Of a stretch of 64,000 nt of DNA, positions 43,698 through 52,838 are shown piece by piece. The position numbers and the translations under genes are program-made. Position 1 is the stretch's first letter; every line of letters begins with the position of its first letter. The DNA is taken from assembly GCF_001046855.1 (NCBI RefSeq), contig NZ_HF570958.1, forward strand, positions 162,282 to 226,281. The letters run 5' to 3'. The notes beneath the pieces were generated by a model. The model was not told the origin of the DNA, searched no databases, and worked only from the letters and a program-made list of their open reading frames with translations. The stretch comes from Nostocoides japonicum T1-X7. Its GTDB lineage: Bacteria > Actinomycetota > Actinomycetes > Actinomycetales > Dermatophilaceae.

Positions 43698-45314
43698 ATG
43701 ACCGCCTCGATCCCGGGGACGAGCCCCACCACACTCGTGGCCGCCTGACGGGCCCGCGTCGCCGCCCGGCCGGACGGTGTCGCCGTCACGTACTTCGACG
43801 GTCGGCTCACCGCCGCTGAGCTGGACGAGGAGTCCGACGCCCTGGCTGTCGCCTTCGCCGAGCGGGGCACCGGTCGCGGTGACCGGGTCGGGTTGTACCT
43901 GCAGAACATCCCCCAGTTCGTCGTCGCCCTCCTGGCCCTGTGGAAGCTCGGCGCGACGGCGCTCATCCTCAACCCCATGTACCGCAGGGCCGAGTTGCGG
44001 CGGCTCGTCGACGACGCGGGGGCCACCGGTTTCGTATGCCGCGACGCCGACCTCGAGGAGTCCCTCGAGACCCTCGCGGGCAGCAGTGTGCGGTGGACGG
44101 TGACCACCTCAGACCGGGACTACCAGACGCGCAACGACCCACGGGTCCTCCCGGAACTCACGCATCCGACTGCGTCGCCCGCCAACGATCTACGTGCTCT
44201 GGTCTCGGCTCGTCTGGGCCAGGGCCCACCAGGCCTGGAGCTCACCGGTGACGACATCGCCCTGTTGACCTACACGTCGGGGACGACCGGCCCGCCCAAG
44301 GGCGCGATGAACACCCACGCCAACCTCGTGGCCGTCACCTCGACGTATGCCGCGTGGACCGGCCTGGAGTCCGGTGACGTCGTCTTCGCGATGGCCCCGC
44401 TGTTCCACATCACCGGCGCCGTCGTCAACGCGACGGTCGCGCTGCTGGCCGACGCGACCCTGGCGCTCGCCGGTCGCTTCCACCCCGAGGTCGCGCTGGA
44501 AACGTTCGTCGAGCAGGGCGTGACGACGACGATCGGCTCGATCACGGCATACAACGCGATGGCGGCCGTCCCCTGGGTCGGCGCCGATCACTTCGCGAGC
44601 GTCAAGGTGCTCTGCTCCGGCGGCGCGCCGATTCCCCCCGCCACGGTGGAGCGCTTCGAGGAGCGCTTCGGGCACTACATCCACAACGCCTACGGGATGA
44701 CCGAGACCTCGTCGGCCGTCATCGTCGTGCCCATCGCCTCGCGGGCTCCCGTGGAGTCCGCGAGCGGAACTCTGGCGATCGGCATGCCGCTCCCCGGGCT
44801 GACCGCCCGGGTCGTCGCCCCCGACGGGACGCCCCGACCGCCTTTGCAGCAGGGCGAGCTGGAGCTCACCGGGCCGCAGGTCGTGCCCGGCTACTGGCGC
44901 CGTCCGGAGGACACCGCGACCACGATGCCGGGCGGCCGGCTGCGGACCGGAGACGTCGCGATCATCGACGCCGAGGGGTGGGTCTACCTCGTCGACCGGC
45001 TCAAGGACCAGATCAACGTCTCGGGCTACAAGGTGTGGCCGCGGGAGGTCGAGGACGCGTTGTACGAGCACCCCGACGTCCGTGAGGTCGCGGTCGTCGG
45101 CGAGCCCGACGAGTACCGCGGCGAGAGCGTCGCGGCCTACGTCTCGCTGCGGGCCGGCGCTGTCGCGACCCCGGAGTCCCTCGTGGCCCATGCACGGAAG
45201 CGACTCGCGGCCTACAAGGTGCCGCGCCGGCTCGAGATCATCGACGAGCTGCCGAAGGCCCAGACCGGCAAGATCCGCCGCAACGTCCTGCGCGACCGGG
45301 GCGCGAAGCCGTGA
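43698..45314 (+). pseudogene. Acyl-CoA synthetase (AMP-ligase) with in-frame TGA at codon 17
   Basis: The reading frame begins at ATG 43698 just after the ADH stop. It meets TGA at 43746-43748, then continues intact: PDGVAVTYFDGRLTAAELDE, the P-loop YTSGTTGPPKGAMNTH, NAYGMTETSS, LRTGDVAIIDAEGWVYLVDR and the catalytic Lys in QTGKIRRN. Without readthrough, the first start is TTG 43893, which drops ~65 residues of the N-terminal domain. A single C-to-T change of CGA, or a change of TGG, would create this stop. The enzyme would activate a carboxylic acid to its CoA thioester. Called pseudogene because of the stop; it could also be a sequencing error. Confidence 0.75.
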
Positions 45315-46117
45315 CGGCGCACCAGGATCGGACCGCTGCCCCGGCCCCGCAACGGCTGCGCGGACGGACTGCGATCGTCACCGGCGCGAGCCGCGGCATC
45401 GGACTCGCGATCGCCTGTCGGCTGGCTGCCGAGGGCGCCGACGTGGCACTCACCGCGCGCACGCCCGAGACCTTGGCCGAGGCCGTCGACCTCGTCGCTG
45501 CCGCCGGGTCGGGCGGTCGCGTCCGCGGTTTCGCCGGCACGGCCGACGACCCGGGCCACCAGGCCGAGGTCATCACCGGCGTCCTGAGCGACCTCGGTCG
45601 GCTCGACGTCCTCGTGCTCAACGCGGGGATCAACCCGGCATACGGCCCGCTCCTCGATCTCGACGTCGCGGCGGCCCGCAAGATCCTGGAGGTCAACGTC
45701 CTCGCGCCGCTGACCTGGTTGCAGCGGGCGGCGTCCGCCGACCCGGTCGGGTTCGCGACGCGGGGCAGCGTCGTCACGATCACCTCGGTGACCGGCGACA
45801 TACCCTCGCCGGGGATCGGGATGTACGGCGTGAGCAAGGCCGCGCTCGCGCACCTGACGAGGACCCTCGCCGCCGAGTGCGGCCCCGGTCTTCGGGTCAA
45901 CGCCGTGTCGCCGGCCGTGGTCAGGACCCGGTTCGCGCGGGCGCTCTACGAGGGACACGAGGAGGAGACGGCCGCGGCATACCCGATGAAGCGGCTCGGC
46001 CATCCCGACGACGTCGCGGCGGCCGTCGCCTATCTCGCGTCCGACGACGCCACCTGGGTGACCGGCGAGGTCCTCACCGTCGACGGCGGCCTCGCCGTCG
46101 CTGGTGGCACGGCCTGA
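45311..46117 (+). CDS. Short-chain dehydrogenase/reductase (FabG-like)
   Basis: A 268-residue classical SDR: VTGASRGIG, LNAGIN, the catalytic Ser in TITSVTGD, YGVSK and VNAVSPAVVRTRF. GTG 45311 overlaps the ligase stop (GTGA). The C-terminal ASDDATWVTGEVLTVDGGLAV is typical for 3-oxoacyl reductases. Likely a hydroxyacyl or alcohol dehydrogenase step in the same pathway. Confidence 0.9.
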   Translation: MTAHQDRTAAPAPQRLRGRTAIVTGASRGIGLAIACRLAAEGADVALTARTPETLAEAVDLVAAAGSGGRVRGFAGTADDPGHQAEVITGVLSDLGRLDVLVLNAGINPAYGPLLDLDVAAARKILEVNVLAPLTWLQRAASADPVGFATRGSVVTITSVTGDIPSPGIGMYGVSKAALAHLTRTLAAECGPGLRVNAVSPAVVRTRFARALYEGHEEETAAAYPMKRLGHPDDVAAAVAYLASDDATWVTGEVLTVDGGLAVAGGTA

Positions 46118-46176
46118 AGACTCTGTCCGACAACCATGTCCATCATCCGCACGACGCTACGGAAGACGAGGGCACG

Positions 46177-46335
46177 ATGACCGACCATGACCGCCTCCCC
46201 CTCGCGCAGTACCTTGCCGAGGTCCGTCCGTTCCGGATCTACGACGGCACGAACGAGACCCACAAGTGGGCCATGGCCCGGCGGGCGTCGAGCCGTCGGG
46301 AGCGCGAGATCGCAGACCAGTCGAGGCCGTCGTGA
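46177..46335 (+). pseudogene. Acyl-CoA dehydrogenase remnant (both ends, no middle)
   Basis: A 52-codon frame. Residues ~19-45 (PFRIYDGTNETHKWAMARR) match the C-terminal FAD/acyl-CoA site of acyl-CoA dehydrogenases (RIxDGxxEVHK). The beginning looks like a genuine gene start, with ATG 46177. Some 330 residues are missing between. Its TGA still overlaps the GTG of the next gene, so operon structure is kept. Confidence 0.75.
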
Positions 46336-47387
46336 CCACCGAGCCCGACGGCGTGGAGGTCGTCCAACGGCAACGGGACGCGTGCGGCCTGACCCATCAG
46401 CCACTGCTCGTCCTCGACGCGGTCCGGGACCTTCTCGACGCGCACGGGATCGGGGAGGGGCCGATCGCGTGGCAACGGATCGGTGCTGGGCAGTCCAATG
46501 TCACCTATCTGCTGCGTCGCGGGCCGCGCCCGCCCCTGCCCCGGTCGGCGCACGACATGGTCCGGGAGGCCCGGATCCAGCAGCTCGTGTGCCGCGAGGG
46601 CCTCCCGGTCCCGGAGATCCTCGCCGTCTGCGAGGACGAGTCCGTGCTCGGCGTGCCCTTCTACGTGATGTCTGCGCTCGACGGCGAGGTGGTCACCGAC
46701 AGCCTTCCGACCGCGCTGGACTCCAGGTCTGATCGTGCCGCGATCGGAGCGGTCGTCGTCGACATCTTGCTGCGGCTGCACTCCGTCGACGTCACCCACG
46801 GTGAGCTGTCGGCCTTCGGCCGGCCCGACGGCTACCTCGACCGACAGGTCACCAGATTCGCCGGCCTGTGGAGCGTCAACAGTCGCCGCGAGCTGCCCCT
46901 CGTCGACGAGCTCGCGCAATGGCTGAGCCGTCACCGACCGATGAGCCAACGCCCGGCCCTCGTCCACGGCGACTACCGCATCGGCAACCTCATGTTCGAG
47001 CGCATTCCTCCCGCAAGGGTCTTGGCCGTCCTCGACTGGGAGATGGCTACCCTCGGCGACCCCTTGGCGGACCTCGGCTACCTGACGGCGACGTGGTCCG
47101 AGCCGGGCACGATGCCGACGCCGCTGCACCTCTCGCCCGTCACCGGTTTGCCTGGGTTCGCCACGACGGCCGACCTGACGGAGCTGTATGCCGCAGCGTC
47201 GGCGCTCGATCTCACGCCGCTGCCCTGGTACCAGACCCTCGCCCTGTGGAAGGCGGCGATCTTCTGCGAGGCGATGCACACCCGCTGGCTGGACGGCGAG
47301 CGCCCGGGCGATGAGTTCGCCCCGGCCTTGGCGGACGGGGTGCCGCTCCTGCTGGAACAGGCTCTGCGGCATGCCAACGAGCTGTGA
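46332..47387 (+). CDS. APH-family phosphotransferase, ACAD10/11 kinase-like
   Basis: A 351-residue kinase-fold protein. The N-lobe has GAGQSNVTYLLRRG and SAHDMVREARI; the catalytic loop is LVHGDYRIGNLMF and the metal loop is VLDWEMATLGDPLADLGYL. Such proteins lie beside acyl-CoA dehydrogenases and in mammals are fused to them (ACAD10/11), where they phosphorylate 4-hydroxyacyl-CoAs. The segment after LLRRG seems a few residues shorter than usual. GTG 46332 overlaps the ACAD remnant stop. 4-hydroxyacyl-CoAs are plausible lactone-derived intermediates here. Confidence 0.85.
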   Translation: MTTEPDGVEVVQRQRDACGLTHQPLLVLDAVRDLLDAHGIGEGPIAWQRIGAGQSNVTYLLRRGPRPPLPRSAHDMVREARIQQLVCREGLPVPEILAVCEDESVLGVPFYVMSALDGEVVTDSLPTALDSRSDRAAIGAVVVDILLRLHSVDVTHGELSAFGRPDGYLDRQVTRFAGLWSVNSRRELPLVDELAQWLSRHRPMSQRPALVHGDYRIGNLMFERIPPARVLAVLDWEMATLGDPLADLGYLTATWSEPGTMPTPLHLSPVTGLPGFATTADLTELYAAASALDLTPLPWYQTLALWKAAIFCEAMHTRWLDGERPGDEFAPALADGVPLLLEQALRHANEL

Positions 47388-47399
47388 CCCCGGACGGAC

Positions 47400-48476
47400 T
47401 CAGCCAGCATTCTCCACCGAGTCCAAGTGTGCGCACGACCCGTGGGCCGCCAGGTCTCGGCGCCCTCCTTTGGCGGCCAAGGCCCGGACCGGAAGGTCAC
47501 CCATCGACAGCAGGCCGGGCGGCGCCTCGATCACCGCGGCCGCGGCGTTCACAGCTGCTGCGATGGTGCTGAGGAAGGAGTCGAATCCCACGGACGAGCG
47601 CAGTTCGATGACCTGCTCCTCGCCGACAATCTCGTAGTCGTCTCCGGCGGTGACGCTATCGGTCGACTCGAAGAACCCGAACATGATTTCCAGGTCGATC
47701 ACCACCTGCCCGTTCACCAGGCCGCGCGCGGCGTGCGTGACTGCTGAGATCTGGCCCGGCTCGATGCGCACGTGGTCGCCATCGCGCGGCGACGACGTGA
47801 CAATCGTCGCGGCAACGTCGTCGACCTCGATGGCGTCGAGGTCCCAACCGAGCCCGGCGGCGAGTGCGCCGATGGCCTGCTCGAAGCCGTGGTGCCCGAG
47901 CACCTGGCCGCGCCTGCGGTCTTGGTCGAACTGCGTCGGCGTCAATCCCAGACCGAACTTGGTCAGGATCGCGCCGTAGCGGGACATGTTGGTGCGACGA
48001 CGGATCCGCACGCTCAGCGCGCGTTGCGTCAGAGCGGTGAGCAACAGAGGAAGCGTGTCCATCAGGACGCCTGGGTTGGCTCCGCTGCCGAGGACGGTCA
48101 CGCCATGCGCGGTGGCCGCCTCATGCAGTCTGCGTGCCAACTCGGGGTGGCTCTCCCACGGATAGGCGAGTTCCTCGCAGATGCTGATCACGTTGTACGA
48201 GCGCTCAAGCAGCGGAACGAGGGTGTCGGCCACCTGTGCGAGATCCGAGGTCGTAGCGACGACGGCGAGGTTGGCGGCCGGCAGTGTGGTGGGCGAGCTG
48301 GTGACGACGACCCCATTGGCGGTGCCACCCAGCAGAACCCCGAGATCCTGCCCGACAAGGCGCGGGTCTTGGTCGGCTGCTCCCACGACATCGACGTCGA
48401 TGCGCTGCAGCAGTGACGTGGCTATCGCACGTCCGGTGGCGCCGAGTCCAATGACGACAACCTGGTGACTGCTCAT
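47400..48476 (-). CDS. Dihydrodipicolinate reductase-like / NAD(P)H amine dehydrogenase-like protein
   Basis: A 358-residue Rossmann protein (VVVIGLGATGRAIATSLL). The central segment TVLGSGANPGVLMDTLPLLL is characteristic of the 2,4-diaminopentanoate dehydrogenase/DapB-like group, which works on amino acids and imines. It is the last gene of a coupled operon with a class III aminotransferase (ATGA overlap at 48473-48476). It probably handles an amino or imino intermediate with that enzyme. Stop at 47400 converges on the APH gene. Confidence 0.7.
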   Translation of the reverse strand: MSSHQVVVIGLGATGRAIATSLLQRIDVDVVGAADQDPRLVGQDLGVLLGGTANGVVVTSSPTTLPAANLAVVATTSDLAQVADTLVPLLERSYNVISICEELAYPWESHPELARRLHEAATAHGVTVLGSGANPGVLMDTLPLLLTALTQRALSVRIRRRTNMSRYGAILTKFGLGLTPTQFDQDRRRGQVLGHHGFEQAIGALAAGLGWDLDAIEVDDVAATIVTSSPRDGDHVRIEPGQISAVTHAARGLVNGQVVIDLEIMFGFFESTDSVTAGDDYEIVGEEQVIELRSSVGFDSFLSTIAAAVNAAAAVIEAPPGLLSMGDLPVRALAAKGGRRDLAAHGSCAHLDSVENAG

Positions 48477-49768
48477 GATGGGTCCTTGCCGGGGTTGGGC
48501 GCACCGAGCAGCTGCTCCAGCGCGAGGGCGGTGGACTCGATGTCGGACGAGGTGTGTGCCGTGCTGAGGAAGACCTTCCCCGACGGCATGAACTGGTGGC
48601 CACGACGGAGCATGCCGGCGAGGATCTCGCCCCAACGACCGCCGGTTCCGTGCAGTCCGGTGGCCCCCGAGCCGGGGACGTACTGCAACAGCGAGCCGAT
48701 CCGGCGCAGGCTGCCGCCGTCGGGGGCGGCGTCGAGGATCCCGCCGATCCGGTCGTGGAAGGTCGCCGAGATCGCCTCGAGCGCGGCATACAGCCCCGGC
48801 TCCGCCAGGGCGCCCATCGTCGCCTCGACCGCGGCGAGCGCGATGGGGTTCGCGTTGAAGGTGCCCGCGTGGGTCACCCCGGACGTCACCTGGTCGATGA
48901 GGTCGGCGCGACCGACGACGGCGCTCTGGGTGAAGCCGCCGGCCATCGCCTTACCGAAGACGGACAGGTCGGGCCGGACCCCGAAGCGTTCGGCGGCCCC
49001 GCCTCGGGCGATCCTGAACCCCGCGATCACCTCGTCGAAGATGAGGACGACGCCGTGCCGGTCACACATCGACCGCAGGGTCGCGAGGAACTCCGGCGAC
49101 GGGACCTCGACCCCGGCGTTGCTCATGATGGGGTCGACGAGGACGGCCGCGAGGTCGCGCTCGACCGCCTCGCCGAGGATCCGCTCGACCTGGGCGACGT
49201 CGTTGAACCGGGCGACGACGAGGTCGTCCAGGACGCTCGGTGACTGGCCTCTGCTCGCGGACATCGCGCGCTCGTCGACGGCGGACCCGGCGGAGTCGGA
49301 CGCCTCGTCCATCGCGGCATACACCGTGTCGTGCCAGCCGTGATAGCTCTTGGCGAACTTGAGGACCCGGCGTCGACCGGTCCCGGCTCGCGCGAGGCGC
49401 AGCGCGACCTGCACCGCCTCGGTCCCGGTGTTGCTCCACAGCAGTCGCTCCCCGTGGGGGACGGCCGCGAGCACGGCCTCGGCCGCCCGGTGCTCCATCT
49501 CGTGTCCGGTGCCCACGACCTGCATGCGGGGCAGCACCTCCGCGACGGCCTCGATGATCCGCGGGTCGCTGTGGCCGAGGACCATCGGCCCCCAGGCCAT
49601 CACGTAGTCGACGTAGCGGTCGCCGTCGAGGTCCCACACGTGGGCGCCGCGCGCCGCGCGCACGAACAGCGGGTGCGGCTGCATCGCCGCGCGAAGGCCG
49701 GAGCCCACCCCGCCACCGATGCTCAGCCGGGCACGCTCGTATGCCGCGCGCGAGGAGTCCAGGGCCAC
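48473..49768 (-). CDS. Class III aminotransferase, glutamate-1-semialdehyde aminomutase-like
   Basis: A 431-residue PLP enzyme. N-terminal LSIGGGVGSGLRA and YVDYVMAWGPMVLGHS, cofactor-phosphate loop SNTGTEAVQVALRLAR, the Asp in IFDEVIAGFR and the PLP lysine in FGKAMAGG (near 270). The sequence type is GSA aminomutase-like, but the setting is catabolic. GTG 49768 is chosen: GGAGG lies 6 bases before it. GTG 49774 overlaps the upstream stop. Probably transfers or removes an amino group from a polyamine or omega-amino acid. Confidence 0.88.
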   Translation of the reverse strand: MALDSSRAAYERARLSIGGGVGSGLRAAMQPHPLFVRAARGAHVWDLDGDRYVDYVMAWGPMVLGHSDPRIIEAVAEVLPRMQVVGTGHEMEHRAAEAVLAAVPHGERLLWSNTGTEAVQVALRLARAGTGRRRVLKFAKSYHGWHDTVYAAMDEASDSAGSAVDERAMSASRGQSPSVLDDLVVARFNDVAQVERILGEAVERDLAAVLVDPIMSNAGVEVPSPEFLATLRSMCDRHGVVLIFDEVIAGFRIARGGAAERFGVRPDLSVFGKAMAGGFTQSAVVGRADLIDQVTSGVTHAGTFNANPIALAAVEATMGALAEPGLYAALEAISATFHDRIGGILDAAPDGGSLRRIGSLLQYVPGSGATGLHGTGGRWGEILAGMLRRGHQFMPSGKVFLSTAHTSSDIESTALALEQLLGAPNPGKDPS

Positions 49769-49770
49769 GG

Positions 49771-51159
49771 TCACCCTCCGTCGATGGGGGCGAGGGCTCG
49801 TCGACCGCTCCCACGACGGGTACGCCACCGGGCGCGGGTCGTGCGGACGAAGCGGTTGACGGCGTCGCCGACGCGGTCGAGCGCCCAGATGGTCCGCAGC
49901 GAGACGGGGTCCAGCAACACGATCGGGGGGAACTTGTTCGTGTCGGTCCAGACCACGTCGAGATCCTCGGGTGCGCGCCCGTCGACGATGAGGTCGGCGA
50001 TGAGCGACCCGATGTAGGGCGCCTGACACAGACCGTGACCGTTGCAGCCGATGGAGTAGTAGACGTTGTCCTCGACCCGCCCCGCGACCGACAGCCACGA
50101 GGCGGTGATGGCGATCCAGCCGCCCCAGGCGCGCTCGACGGCCAGGCCGGCCAGCGATGGGAACATCTCGTCGACCGCCTTCGCCAGGTCACGCACGAGA
50201 CTCGGGTCGGGAGTCTTGTTCGTCGGCAGCGGGTAGGCCGGACCGCGCTCGGCACGGCGGACCCCGAAGACGAGGGTGTTCCGCTCGGTGAGCCGGTAGT
50301 GGGTCATGATCTGGTGCTGGGTGATGACGCCCGAGCGGCTCGTCCAGCCGAGCGCGGCCAGCTTGTCCGCCGGGATCGGCTCGCTCTCGGCCTCGATGAC
50401 GTAGAGCGGGAGCGACAGGTTCTTGGGGGTGGTCTGCCAGTCACCGGCATACGCATTCGTTGCGATGACAACGCTGTTGGCGTGCACGCTGCCGTTCGCC
50501 GTGACGATGTCGACCGCCCCGTGGCGCCGGCGCACGTCGATGACCTTCGTGCCCTCGAAGACCCGCGCACCGGAGGCCAGCACGGCTCGTCGGACGCCGG
50601 CGGTCAGCTTGCGCGGGTTGAGCATCCCGCCGACGTTCTCTCGCATCCCGCCGACGAAGCTGCGCGGGATGCCCAGTTCCTCGCTGGTGCCCACCTGGCC
50701 GTGCCCGCCGAACCGCTTGAAGATCGCGGCAAAGGTCTTGACGCGCACCATCTGGATCGGCGACACCGCGCCCCACACGAGGCCGTTGGGGACGTACTCG
50801 CAGTCGATGTCGTGGGTGGCGATCAGGCCCTCGACGTAGCGGCCGGCGTTCTCGGCGAGCCGGACGATGCCGGGCATCTTCTTGTGGGTGAACAGGGTCA
50901 GCAAGCGCAGGTCGCCACCGGGGGCGCCCGCGATCTGCCCACCGTTGCGCGAGCTGGACCCGTAGCCGCAGAACTCAGCCTCGAGGAGCACGACGTCCCG
51001 TCCTCGTTCGGCCAGGCGCAGGGCCGTCGCCATCCCGCCCATGCCGCCACCGATGACCGCGACGTCGCAGCTGAGGTCGCCGTCGAGCGCGGGCCGGAGG
51101 TCTGTCGGCGGGTCGCCCCAGCCAGAGAAGGTGAGGTACTCGACCTGGTCCGTCCTCAT
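49771..51159 (-). CDS. FAD-dependent amine oxidase, PuuB/DadA-like
   Basis: A 462-residue DAO-family flavoprotein. VAVIGGGMGGMATALRL binds FAD; the CGYGSSSRNGGQIAG segment matches gamma-glutamylputrescine oxidase (SGRNGGQ). C-terminal SIGCNGHGLCQAPYIGSLIAD is the second FAD contact. It would oxidise a primary or secondary amine to an aldehyde or imine for the aminotransferase and reductase that follow. Its ATG overlaps the membrane-protein stop (ATGA). Confidence 0.88.
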   Translation of the reverse strand: MRTDQVEYLTFSGWGDPPTDLRPALDGDLSCDVAVIGGGMGGMATALRLAERGRDVVLLEAEFCGYGSSSRNGGQIAGAPGGDLRLLTLFTHKKMPGIVRLAENAGRYVEGLIATHDIDCEYVPNGLVWGAVSPIQMVRVKTFAAIFKRFGGHGQVGTSEELGIPRSFVGGMRENVGGMLNPRKLTAGVRRAVLASGARVFEGTKVIDVRRRHGAVDIVTANGSVHANSVVIATNAYAGDWQTTPKNLSLPLYVIEAESEPIPADKLAALGWTSRSGVITQHQIMTHYRLTERNTLVFGVRRAERGPAYPLPTNKTPDPSLVRDLAKAVDEMFPSLAGLAVERAWGGWIAITASWLSVAGRVEDNVYYSIGCNGHGLCQAPYIGSLIADLIVDGRAPEDLDVVWTDTNKFPPIVLLDPVSLRTIWALDRVGDAVNRFVRTTRARWRTRRGSGRRALAPIDGG

Positions 51160-51845
51160 GCGGCGGCCCGCGCACCGTCGCGGTCGACGACCTCGTTCGA
51201 CACGTTGTGGTCGTGGAGCGCCTGGTAGGCCAGGAAGTAGACCAGGCCCTGCCCGGCCCAGGTGGTGAGGGCGGCGGTGTAGAAGATCGTCCGGTTGGCG
51301 TCGTCGAAGGGCAGCGGGAAGAAGTCGTAGGTCAGGGCGATCACGGTTGCCGCCAGGGTGACCAGTGCGGTCCAGCCGGCCAGCCGATGGGAGCCCGCCT
51401 CCCACAGTCGCTTGACGAAGTAGGCGAGGAAGGGGAGCGTCGCCAGGTTCATCAGCAGGTAGAAGGTCGCGGTCGGCACGTGCAGCGTGTCGTCGTGGAA
51501 CGGCGCGAGAAAGTATGCAGTGACGAGCGTCAGGGCGAACACGCCGACGTCGACGGCGACCGGAGGACGGTAGCGGTGGGTGACCGCCATGAGACCCAGG
51601 ACGAGGATCAGGGTGATCCCGAACGACCGGGAGAAGGCGTCGAGGACGTAGGAGACATGCAGGAAGGCATCTGGATGCGATCCTCCGAAGAGGGATCCCA
51701 CGAGGAAGTTGGTGGCCGAGACGCCGACCACCATCCACTCCACTCCGAGCAGGTAGTTGTGGTAGCGCCGGATGAAGCGCCAGCCGAAGAAGAAGCCGAT
51801 GAAGATCAGGGCGACATCGGCCAGGAAGAAGAGAATGTCCCTCAC
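51156..51845 (-). CDS. Multi-pass membrane protein of unknown function
   Basis: A 229-residue protein with about six or seven membrane helices: VALIFIGFFFGWRFI, NYLLGVEWMVVGVSATNFLVG, FGITLILVLGLMAVTH, VDVGVFALTLVTAYFLA, ATFYLLMNLATLPFLAYFV, LAGWTALVTLAATVIAL and AGQGLVYFLAYQAL. No transporter signature is seen; no charged pore motifs. GTG 51845 with AGAGG upstream. First gene of the oxidase-aminotransferase-reductase operon, so it may be a permease or sensor for the same compound. Confidence 0.75.
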   Translation of the reverse strand: MRDILFFLADVALIFIGFFFGWRFIRRYHNYLLGVEWMVVGVSATNFLVGSLFGGSHPDAFLHVSYVLDAFSRSFGITLILVLGLMAVTHRYRPPVAVDVGVFALTLVTAYFLAPFHDDTLHVPTATFYLLMNLATLPFLAYFVKRLWEAGSHRLAGWTALVTLAATVIALTYDFFPLPFDDANRTIFYTAALTTWAGQGLVYFLAYQALHDHNVSNEVVDRDGARAAA

Positions 51846-52838
51846 GGTGGCGTTCCTCTCGCGTTCACTACCGCGGGCGGATTGTCGGCTCCTTGATGGT
51901 CGTGGCCGGGTGGCCCAGACCGCCTCTCGCGCCTCGCGCCCTTGCGGTTCTGATCGGTCGTTCCGATCGGATACCCCAGTGTCGGAAGGCACTTCGCAAC
52001 GGGCAATGTGCTGGCTGCACCAGGACTTTCCGCGCGGGGTGCAGTCGGCACCGCCTGCCCCTCGGGACCCGTCGGGACGTCAGAGCGCCACCTCGGCGCG
52101 ATCGACCCGCTGCGCGACGCTTACCACGAGATGATTCCCAACTCGCGCCAACCCGCGATCCCTGTCGTCGGGAACTCCTCGACACCGCGTCCCCACACCG
52201 CCGGCCCAAGGACGGAAGGTATTGAGTGCGCTGGCCCGGTAGGTTCGTCGGCTCAGTTCTGCCCGCGACGAGCTGCGCCCGAGAGTTCGCCCCGCACGAT
52301 GGTGGCCGCCTCGCACGAGAGTTCTCGCCCTGCACGGGAGTGTTGGCCATGTGGGCCCATCCAGTGCAGGGCGACCACCCGACCGGTTGACCCTCTCGCC
52401 CGCCGGAGGGGTGTGCTTGGGATCCCGGGGACGCGTCCCCGAGGACCGTCCGCTGGCTGATCGACCACAACCAGCTCGACGTCGCCCGCTCCCTGGACGT
52501 CAACCCGGCTCACATCCTCAATCCGACATCGCGGGTGCCGACCAGACGCCACCGGCTCACTCCGACAGACCGCGCCCGAGACCGGGCTGGCTAGCGAGTG
52601 CCGATTCGGCCCGGTTGAATACGGTCTCCGCGCCAGCAAGTGAATTGGAGCGGATGGGACCCCGCCACCGCGTTGTCCAGGCGGTCGATGTGTCCTTCGT
52701 GCAGGTCATTGGAACTGTCGGCGTGGATCTGCAGCCGTGCCCGGAAACCCCCGACTCTGGGCAAGTTCAGTGACGCCGGACTGGCCTGCGACGTCATCGA
52801 CGGACCGCATCTGATGCCCAGCGGGCCGGCTGAAGGAG
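51846..52838. other. Long gene-free region before the arsenic genes
   Basis: About 990 bases without a convincing gene. Near its left end is GATCGG-tcgtt-CCGATC (51952-51968), upstream of the amine operon. At 52281-52298 and 52317-52336 is an imperfect direct repeat (GAGAGTTC, then CCC, then GCACG, 36 bp apart). A short plus-strand phrase near 52455-52520 (WLIDHNQLDVARSLDVNPAHIL) looks like a helix-turn-helix scrap. This looks like an old insertion junction. Confidence 0.5.
51952..51968. promoter_or_regulatory. Inverted repeat upstream of the amine-oxidase operon
   Basis: Perfect 6-bp arms GATCGG/CCGATC around tcgtt, 107 bases upstream of the GTG at 51845. A candidate operator; no regulator gene is adjacent. 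Confidence 0.4.
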
